Of a stretch of DNA of 20,329 nt, positions 6,866 to 12,251 are shown piece after piece. The stretch lies in the NCBI GenBank assembly GCA_023433505.1, contig JAEZCO010000047.1, positions 1 to 20,329 on the forward strand. The letters run 5' to 3'. Position 1 is the stretch's first letter, and each line of letters starts with the position of its first letter. Both the position numbers and the translations under genes were made by a program. This DNA comes from Bacillota bacterium. GTDB taxonomy: Bacteria > Bacillota > Clostridia > Acetivibrionales > DTU013. Under the pieces are notes generated by a model. It searched no databases, had not been told where the DNA came from, and was given only the letters and a program-made list of their open reading frames with translations.

Positions 6866-8589
6866 TGAAAGATTCAATTAAAATAGCTATTCTTGGAAAC
6901 TGTACAACTGAATACATCGCTAAAGGGCTGCAGGAAGCAGCCTCCGGCTATAGCATCGAAGCAGTCGTTTACAACGCTCCCTATAACCAATATATACAGG
7001 AAGCTCTCAACCCTGAAAGCGGCTTATACCGGAGCAGTCCTGATTTAATCATCCTGTGGCTGGAAGGCAAGGGATTGTTTCCCGAATGGTATGATATCAA
7101 CCTATTGCTTGAAGAAAAGGGAAAGAAGGAACAGCGCATCTGCGATATGCTGCAGTCGGTTGTATCCCTGGTTGAGACAATCCGCGGCAAAAGCAGTGCG
7201 AAAATATTGGTACACAACTTCAAGGTACCGTCCTTTTCTCCTTTAGGCATCCTTGATAACAAGTTTCAGCCCGGTTTGAAAGCGATGACTGCAAGGCTGA
7301 ATACATTGCTTGAGGAATGGGCCCAGGACAAGGAAGGCATCTATATCTTCGACTATAACAACACCTGTGCGCAGTACGGGACTGACAGAGCCATGGATAA
7401 AAAGATTTACTATGCCACAAAGTCGCCGGTCTCCTTCCCCTTTATCCGAGTCGTGGCCGCCGAGTATATGCGGTATATCCTGCCTGTAAAGTCTAAAAAT
7501 AAAAAATGCCTGGTGCTGGACCTGGACAATACCCTTTGGGGAGGCGTCGCCGGCGAAGACGGTTTGCAAGGCGTGGTTCTGGACATTACCGGTCCCGGCA
7601 GGGTATTTTATGATTTTCAGCAAGAGATCCTCAACTTATACACCAAAGGAGTTCTGCTGGCTGTAAACAGCAAAAACAATCCTGCGGACGCTCTGGAAAT
7701 CATTGAAAAGCATCCCCACATGCTTTTGAGAGAAAAGCATTTTACAGTCCTGAAAATCAACTGGAGTAATAAGGCTGTCAATCTGAAAGAGATTGCGGAA
7801 GAGCTTGGCATCGGAATCGAAAGCATTGTATTTATGGACGACAACCCCAAAGAAAGGGAACTCGTCAAAACCATGCTGCCTGAAGTAACCGTGGTTGAAA
7901 TGCCGGCGGACACCGCCCGGTATGCCGAAACGCTTGAGAAGCTTCCTGAATTCGAGCTCCTTATGATTACCGAAGATGATCTGAAAAGGAATCAAATGTA
8001 TAAAGCAAATTCCGGACGGAAGGAACTGCTGAAGACCTTCGGCTCCATGGAGGAGTATTTGTCGGGACTCCAGTTGGAAATTACCGTGGATGCGGCAAAT
8101 ACATTTACAATACCTCGCATCTCACAGCTGTCACTGAAAACCAACCAGTTCAACATGACAACCAAACGGTATCAAACCGGAGAGATTGAAAAAATGGCTG
8201 CATCGGAGAATTATTGGGTAGCTTCCTGCTCGGTCAGGGATAAATTCGGAGACAGCGGTATCTCCGGAGTATGTGTTGTAGAACTTCAAGGCGCCGAAGC
8301 GTCCATTGATACCTTTCTGCTAAGCTGCCGGGTCCTTGGGCTGGGAGTCGAATATGCATTCTTAAGTACAATTATTGGAGCACTTCATGCAAAAGGTGTG
8401 TCAACAATCCATGCAAGGTATGTAAAGACGGCCAAAAACTCAGCCAATGCAGGCTTTTATCCTGATGCGGGCTTTTCGGCTGCTTCCGCAGGTCCCGACG
8501 AAACATCCTATCAATTGAATCCGGGAAAAAGCGTCAAAAGGCTTGATTATATCAATATAGTAAACAAACTGGAGGATAAGCGTTTATGA
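6865..8589 (+). CDS. FkbH-like HAD-IIIC protein (glyceryl-ACP formation)
   Basis: Proteins of the FkbH family take 1,3-bisphosphoglycerate, dephosphorylate it and load the glyceryl unit on an acyl carrier protein, giving glyceryl-S-ACP for polyketide extender units or for glycan decoration. The 574 residues show three parts. Residues 1-205 are an SGNH-like N-terminal region. The HAD core holds LVLDLDNTLWGGVAGEDG (nucleophile Asp219, acid/base Asp221), NSKNN (Ser269), Lys303 and FMDDNPKER (Asp325, Asp326). A GNAT-like C-terminal region, about 400-574, includes GLGVEYAFLSTIIGALHAKG. All expected HAD residues are intact. GGAGGGG precedes the ATG. The gene overlaps the SDR by 1 nt and the ACP by 4 nt, so the ACP downstream is its probable partner. 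Acyl groups other than glyceryl are possible. Confidence 0.92.
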   Translation: MKDSIKIAILGNCTTEYIAKGLQEAASGYSIEAVVYNAPYNQYIQEALNPESGLYRSSPDLIILWLEGKGLFPEWYDINLLLEEKGKKEQRICDMLQSVVSLVETIRGKSSAKILVHNFKVPSFSPLGILDNKFQPGLKAMTARLNTLLEEWAQDKEGIYIFDYNNTCAQYGTDRAMDKKIYYATKSPVSFPFIRVVAAEYMRYILPVKSKNKKCLVLDLDNTLWGGVAGEDGLQGVVLDITGPGRVFYDFQQEILNLYTKGVLLAVNSKNNPADALEIIEKHPHMLLREKHFTVLKINWSNKAVNLKEIAEELGIGIESIVFMDDNPKERELVKTMLPEVTVVEMPADTARYAETLEKLPEFELLMITEDDLKRNQMYKANSGRKELLKTFGSMEEYLSGLQLEITVDAANTFTIPRISQLSLKTNQFNMTTKRYQTGEIEKMAASENYWVASCSVRDKFGDSGISGVCVVELQGAEASIDTFLLSCRVLGLGVEYAFLSTIIGALHAKGVSTIHARYVKTAKNSANAGFYPDAGFSAASAGPDETSYQLNPGKSVKRLDYINIVNKLEDKRL

Positions 8590-8822
8590 ACGAACAATTT
8601 TTAAAGCTGGTAGCAGATGTCTTGAAAATTGAACCCGGCTGCCTTGTCCGGGAATCCACTGCCGAATCTGTGCCCGAATGGGATTCCCTCACCCATTGGA
8701 TGGTGATAGGCAAACTTGAAGAGGCTTACGGAATCGAGTTTACTCTGGATGAAGCCACAGAGTTCAAAAACCTGGGTGATATATATGATACTCTTATGCA
8801 AAAGCTTAATGGAAAGATCTAG
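8586..8822 (+). CDS. stand-alone acyl carrier protein
   Basis: A 78-residue acyl carrier protein. The phosphopantetheine site is Ser34 in VPEWDSLTHW, the DSL motif of the family. Acidic helices follow (GKLEEAYGIEFTLDEATEF), as expected. The tryptophans on either side of DSL (EWDSLTHW) are usual for carrier proteins paired with FkbH-type or NRPS-like enzymes, and unlike fatty-acid AcpP (DSLD). Its start overlaps the FkbH stop as ATGA, which favours matched synthesis of the two partners. It ends the operon, and a strong hairpin follows 9 nt later. No phosphopantetheinyl transferase is in the window, so it must be activated by a housekeeping one. Confidence 0.93.
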   Translation: MNEQFLKLVADVLKIEPGCLVRESTAESVPEWDSLTHWMVIGKLEEAYGIEFTLDEATEFKNLGDIYDTLMQKLNGKI

Positions 8823-8831
8823 CGAAATACC

Positions 8832-8855
8832 GGGGACGGAGTGTGCTCCGTCCCC
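8832..8855. terminator. perfect 10-bp hairpin between convergent genes
   Basis: GGGGACGGAG (8832-8841) pairs perfectly with 8846-8855 around a TGTG loop. It fills the 40-bp gap between the ACP gene and the oppositely oriented glycosyltransferase, so it could stop both transcripts. There is no T-run on either side, which is atypical for an intrinsic terminator. A GGGGACGG...CCGTCCCC palindrome is also the shape of dispersed REP-like elements in clostridial genomes. Confidence 0.6.
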
Positions 8856-8862
8856 TATGATT

Positions 8863-9780
8863 CTAATTGCCGTTTTCAACGTAATAGTTCATGTTCTCCA
8901 GGGCCCACACCTTATTATAAACATGGCCCTGCATGGATTTCTGGTCATATATTGACGCACAGTAGGGAGTACGCTTTCCTTGCTGCAGCTCTTTGAAAAA
9001 CTCCAGGTACTTCCATTTGAATTTTCTTACAAAGGGCTCATTTTTGTAAGTTTTGTTACGGATTGTGAAACATGTCGTATTGATTTTATCAAGCTTGCAG
9101 TATTGGCGGACCGTACAGGCCTGGCAGCCGACCATCTGGGTCATATCGATATCAATCAGTGAATTTTTGTTCTCATCACTCATATACCCTACTTTAAAGT
9201 CGGTATAATTCATGATTCTCGGTGTAAGCTCGGCATCGCCCCAACAGGTTTCCTCACTCCAATAGCCAATTTTTTCAATTAGCTCGGGTCTCATCCCCAT
9301 GCAGCAGCCATGCACGAAATCCAGAATCACATCGACATGCCCATTTTTAATCTCCAGATATTTTACGCCGTCCTTTGATACGGGAATAACCTCAGGATAA
9401 ATCGGAAGATAGGGAGCTGACCTTTGGACGCCCAGCAAACCAACCTTGGGAAATGTGTTGAATACTTTCATAAACCGAGAGAGCCAATCCTTGGTATTGA
9501 CGACTACATCACAGTCGATATTAAAAAAGTACTGCCCAGGCCTTCTTCTTGTGAGATTTAGATTTAATGCGGGAATAGGCCCTGCATTGAGGGGAAGGTG
9601 CAGCTTTGATTTGATTCTGGGGTCTGTAACGGATTGAAGATATTCCCAGGTATTATCCTTGGAATTGCTGTCAATAATGTGCATCTCAAAATCTTCTGGC
9701 GTATCTAGAATCGATTTTAAGCTTCTTGCCGTTAATCCCATCCGGTTAAACGTGGTGTAGCTTAAAAATGGAGGAATCAT
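8863..9780 (-). CDS. GT2-like glycosyltransferase with cysteine cluster
   Basis: A 305-residue GT-A fold glycosyltransferase of the GT2 type, predicted cytoplasmic, with no membrane segment. The N-terminus PFLSYTTFNRMGLTARSLKS and HIIDSNSKDNTWEYL form the nucleotide-sugar binding part. The metal-binding DxD is NIDCD (Asp89, Asp91). CWGDAELTPRI at about 180-188 takes the place of the acceptor-side acidic motif. A cysteine group follows at 219, 222, 228 and 237 (C-x2-C-x5-C-x8-C), unusual for this family and possibly a metal site. Start 9780: AAGGAA lies 8 nt upstream. The gene diverges from the collagen-like gene, whose threonine-rich triplets are obvious acceptor candidates. It converges on the acyl-ACP operon. 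A sigma-K-like promoter precedes it. Donor and acceptor are unknown. Confidence 0.85.
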   Translation of the reverse strand: MIPPFLSYTTFNRMGLTARSLKSILDTPEDFEMHIIDSNSKDNTWEYLQSVTDPRIKSKLHLPLNAGPIPALNLNLTRRRPGQYFFNIDCDVVVNTKDWLSRFMKVFNTFPKVGLLGVQRSAPYLPIYPEVIPVSKDGVKYLEIKNGHVDVILDFVHGCCMGMRPELIEKIGYWSEETCWGDAELTPRIMNYTDFKVGYMSDENKNSLIDIDMTQMVGCQACTVRQYCKLDKINTTCFTIRNKTYKNEPFVRKFKWKYLEFFKELQQGKRTPYCASIYDQKSMQGHVYNKVWALENMNYYVENGN

Positions 9781-9830
9781 AGGATCATTCCTTTCAAATA
9801 GAGTGGGTAAATGATTATCGACTTAGTAAA

Positions 9831-9858
9831 TATATTATGTGAACTTCTTTGAAAAAGT
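9831..9858 (-). promoter_or_regulatory. sigma-K-like promoter of the glycosyltransferase gene
   Basis: On the minus strand AC (9858-9857) is followed after exactly 17 nt by CATAATATA (9839-9831). This fits the sigma-K consensus known from Bacillus subtilis (AC, 16-17 nt, CATAnnnTA). Sigma-K drives late mother-cell genes for spore coat and outer layers. The start point would be about 45 nt before the ATG. The consensus is short, so a chance match is possible. Confidence 0.4.
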
Positions 9859-10156
9859 TACATTTTTGTGGAAGGTTTGGCTGCGCATTGATGCATAATT
9901 TTCTTTTTAAGCTGATGCTGTACAGTAAAATAAGCCTACCTGCACACAGTAGACATAAGTGGCAAATTCAAATTTCATACATATACTATTCCAAGGCATT
10001 ATTTTGAGTGCATAACTTAGAGCGCTGAAATATTACTTGCGTTTTTTTCTGCAAATGCCGGAGTTTCCGGACCACATTGCAGAAAACTTCAGTGCAGGTG
10101 GTACTTTAGACGGTACCTTGGTATGCCTGTATTATGTAAAAAGGAGGTGAGAAAAG
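9859..10156. other. divergent intergenic region between glycosyltransferase and collagen-like gene
   Basis: No gene is visible here. On the plus strand, CATATACTA (9980-9988) and CATAACTTA (10011-10019) each fit the sigma-K -10 form CATAnnnTA, and the first also resembles a sigma-E -10. Neither has a proper -35 at the right spacing, so I cannot assign the promoter of the collagen-like gene. A textbook AAGGAGGTGA ribosome binding site sits at 10141-10150. Confidence 0.4.
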
Positions 10157-11239
10157 ATGTCATTTAATGAACTCATTATAAACGGCGGTTTTGAAACAGG
10201 AACCTTTCCCCCGTGGATTGCTTCAAATGCGTTCGTAACAGCTGCATTCAGCCATTCAGGCATTTTTTCAGCACAATTGGAAGGCGGGACAGTTGGAGGA
10301 TTTATTTCACAAATCGTACCTGCAGATCCAGGAGAAAGATTTGAGTTCCTTGTATCACTGGCAAAAGTAGGATCCGCGCCCAGCCCCACAGTTACCATAA
10401 TAATTCTGTATTTCGATGCAGCTTTTAACTTGCTCGACATAGGGATTATCTTAACTATTCCAACAGGCCGTCTTCCGGACGTTACTCAAAGTAACTGGCT
10501 GGAAGTCTATCAGACTACAGATCTGTCGCCTGCCGGTACAACTCAGGCTATGGTATTTATTAGTGCAAATGCGCAAGCAGGTACTGCTGATGTAGTAGTG
10601 GACGATGTATCCTTGTTGGAAGTAGAAGGTGGAGGAGCTACTGGTGCTACCGGAGCCACGGGCGCTACCGGTGCTACTGGTGCTGGTGCAACGGGAGTTA
10701 CTGGCGCTACCGGAGCCACTGGCGCAACGGGCGCTACTGGTGTAGCCGGCGCGACTGGTGCTACTGGACCCACGGGTGTTGCTGGAGCTACGGGTGCTAC
10801 TGGTATAGCCGGTGCTACTGGCGCTACCGGAGCTACGGGTGTTGCTGGAGCCACGGGTGCTACTGGTGCCACAGGTGTTGCTGGAGCTACGGGCGCTACC
10901 GGAGCCACTGGCGCTACGGGCGCTACTGGTGTAGCCGGTGCTACGGGCGCTACCGGTGCCACAGGTGTTGCTGGAGCTACGGGTGCTACCGGAGCCACGG
11001 GTGTTGCTGGAGCTACTGGCGCTACTGGTGCTACTGGTGCCACAGGTGTTGCTGGAGCGACTGGCGCTACTGGTGTTGCAGGAGCTACTGGTGCTACCGG
11101 ACCTACTGGTGTTGCAGGGGCTACTGGCGCTACCGGACCAGTTATATTAAGAAAACTGCAAAAGCCCTTGAAAAAAGGGCAAAAAATACATTATCGGAAC
11201 TGTTACTTTACACAAGGCACCGCTTTAGTGAGACTATAG
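10157..11239 (+). CDS. collagen-like Gly-X-Thr repeat protein with N-terminal globular domain
   Basis: A 360-residue structural protein. Residues 1-159 form a beta-rich domain beginning MSFNELIINGGFETGTFPPW. This resembles the NTTRR-type domain placed before tandem repeats in Firmicutes, which itself looks carbohydrate-binding-module-like. Residues 160-329 are a collagen triple-helix region of about 57 Gly-X-Y triplets, nearly all GAT, GVA, GPT or GIA. Threonine is frequent in the Y position, as in the glycosylated exosporium protein BclA. One triplet near residues 175-177 lacks a residue and breaks the register. The tail of 31 residues is basic and contains one Cys. It lacks the large trimerising C-terminal domain of BclA. 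No Sec signal peptide is visible, as is usual for proteins deposited on spores by the mother cell. A perfect AAGGAGGTGA ribosome site fixes the start. Spore-surface location is inferred from family resemblance. Confidence 0.88.
   Translation: MSFNELIINGGFETGTFPPWIASNAFVTAAFSHSGIFSAQLEGGTVGGFISQIVPADPGERFEFLVSLAKVGSAPSPTVTIIILYFDAAFNLLDIGIILTIPTGRLPDVTQSNWLEVYQTTDLSPAGTTQAMVFISANAQAGTADVVVDDVSLLEVEGGGATGATGATGATGATGAGATGVTGATGATGATGATGVAGATGATGPTGVAGATGATGIAGATGATGATGVAGATGATGATGVAGATGATGATGATGATGVAGATGATGATGVAGATGATGATGVAGATGATGATGATGVAGATGATGVAGATGATGPTGVAGATGATGPVILRKLQKPLKKGQKIHYRNCYFTQGTALVRL
10634..11143 (+). repeat. tandem DNA repeats encoding Gly-Ala-Thr collagen triplets
   Basis: A run of 9-bp units (GGN GCN ACN) is organised in a looser 27-bp or longer period because GVA replaces GAT at intervals, giving the recurring block GVAGATGAT. 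Third codon positions vary among units, so the array is not freshly amplified. Its length is nevertheless likely to vary between strains by slippage. Confidence 0.9.
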
Positions 11240-11254
11240 GCGGTGTTTTAGTTT
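11218..11254 (+). terminator. probable intrinsic terminator overlapping the collagen-like stop codon
   Basis: CACCGC (11218-11223) pairs with GCGGTG (11240-11245). Inside lies a short AGT/ACT stem, and TTTTAGTTT follows (11246-11254). The stop codon TAG (11237-11239) lies inside the loop side of this hairpin, which is unusual. A second stem, GCCCTT/AAGGGC, lies upstream at 11164-11180 inside the coding tail. Confidence 0.55.
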
Positions 11255-11510
11255 GGTAACAGTCACTTCGGGCCATGCTGTCCCGAAGTAGAGGAGGGAT
11301 TGTAATATCCGCGTGAGGCTTGATTGAAAAATCAGGCCATGCAATGTACCAATTTTATTAAATCGTTTCTGTATATGGCTTTGGCTGATAAAGTAGAGCA
11401 TCTATTCTAATCCGAAATAGTAAGGAGAATAAGAATACGAGTCATACCCAATAGACGTTTTGCTGAGTATATACTCATCGAAAAATATATAAAAGATAAG
11501 TATTTTTACC
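11255..11510. other. intergenic region with three inverted repeats
   Basis: I see no supported gene. Three dyads are present. ACTTCGGG/CCCGAAGT (11265-11289) has a 9-nt loop. GGCTTGATT/AATCAGGCC (11317-11338) has a GAAA loop and one G-U pair. TGAGTATATACTCA (11464-11477) is a perfect 14-bp palindrome. None is followed by a clear T-run on the plus strand. The palindrome lies 34 bp beyond the end of the tetR gene and could be a protein-binding site. Confidence 0.5.
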
Positions 11511-12104
11511 TTAACTATTTTTTTTCAATCCATTGAAAAACAGAAAATTCACTTCTTTGAGTAGATCCGTATTACTGCTTATTTGCAAAGCTGATGCAAA
11601 GTTATGTGTTATATAGTATTGAAATATCTCAAAGTAAACGGTTAATGCCTCGGAAGGAGTGTCCACCGTAATAATTCCCCCTGTACGACCCTGCTCAATA
11701 ATCTGAAGCATAACATCATGAAAAAATCGTTTCTTTTCCTCGCCGCCGAATAGATCAAGCTCATTCAGTTCATAAAGCTCTTCGGTCAAGAACTCATGGG
11801 AGAATTGCTGTCCAAAATCAACCTTGGATAAAAGCAGTTTCTCAAATTTAGTCTCAATCGGTATATCACTTTTCATAATATTTTTGGTCAGGTTGCAAAA
11901 ATCGTCAATAATATGGCCTAAAAGCTCATTTTTGAGCTTTTCTTTACTTTCAAAGTAATTGTAGATTGTCTCGAGTGAGACATTTGCCACTTTTGATATA
12001 TTGGCGATGGTTACATTTTTGTATCCATATCGGTTAAAAAGGGCGAAAGCTACATCTAAAATGGTCTTTTTCTTTTTGAGCGTTCGCTTTTGAAATCCGT
12101 CCAT
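11511..12104 (-). CDS. TetR/AcrR-family transcriptional regulator
   Basis: A 197-residue TetR-type repressor. The N-terminal helix-turn-helix spans residues about 10-60: KKTILDVAFALFNRYGYKNV, TIANISKVANVSLETIYNYF, ESKEKL. The remaining alpha-helical part is the ligand-sensing and dimer domain and is not conserved enough to name a ligand. I choose the ATG at 12104 because AAGGAGA ends 6 nt upstream. The ATG at 12110 is only about 1 nt from that site. The gene is transcribed divergently from the YhgE/Pip gene across 140 bp. TetR genes in this arrangement normally repress both themselves and the neighbour, and inverted repeats in the gap support this. Confidence 0.92.
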   Translation of the reverse strand: MDGFQKRTLKKKKTILDVAFALFNRYGYKNVTIANISKVANVSLETIYNYFESKEKLKNELLGHIIDDFCNLTKNIMKSDIPIETKFEKLLLSKVDFGQQFSHEFLTEELYELNELDLFGGEEKKRFFHDVMLQIIEQGRTGGIITVDTPSEALTVYFEIFQYYITHNFASALQISSNTDLLKEVNFLFFNGLKKNS

Positions 12105-12141
12105 TAACATTCTCCTTAGAATAATTTTAGAATATGGATAT

Positions 12142-12170
12142 ATTATATTACGAAACTATTGACAATTCAA
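12142..12170 (-). promoter_or_regulatory. promoter of the tetR gene
   Basis: On the minus strand TTGAAT (12170-12165) and TATAAT (12147-12142) are separated by exactly 17 nt. Its -35 directly abuts the -35 of the opposite promoter at 12159-12164. The start point is near 12135. Confidence 0.75.
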
Positions 12171-12187
12171 GCTGACAGGATTATAAT
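12159..12187 (+). promoter_or_regulatory. perfect-consensus promoter of the YhgE/Pip gene
   Basis: TTGACA (12159-12164) and TATAAT (12182-12187) are both perfect and separated by 17 nt. A promoter this strong in front of a membrane-protein gene needs control, which fits the adjacent TetR repressor. The start point is near 12194. Confidence 0.85.
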
Positions 12188-12251
12188 TCAGGTATAATTT
12201 CGAAATATTATTATAAATTATTCTAAAACTTTTTTTGAGGGGCTGATTTAT

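Larger units (their letters stand above)
12116..12226. promoter_or_regulatory. candidate TetR operators in the divergent control region
   Basis: TTAGAATAATTT (12116-12127) and its inverse AAATTATTCTAA (12215-12226) lie just downstream of the tetR and pip start points respectively. ATTTCGAAAT (12197-12206), a perfect 10-bp palindrome, lies 3 nt after the predicted pip start point. Binding at any of these would block the promoters. Which one the TetR protein uses cannot be told from the sequence. Confidence 0.5.

Noticed and set aside
8716..8955. 79-codon frame overlapping the ACP gene and the convergent hairpin
   Set aside because: It is a shadow of the ACP and the antisense GT2 3' end, without a ribosome site.
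10543..11043. Antisense APVAPVAP-repeat frame across the collagen repeats
   Set aside because: It is the mirror of the GAT repeats. A regular 9-bp array is open in several frames by nature, and the sense frame has a perfect ribosome site and a folded N-terminal domain.
10634..11143. Repeat array as a CRISPR
   Set aside because: The units are 9 bp coding triplets without unique spacers, and no cas genes are present.
11339..11410. 23-codon frame MQCTNFIKSFLYMALADKVE onward
   Set aside because: It is short, has no ribosome binding site and is not identifiable. It might be gene debris, but there is no support.
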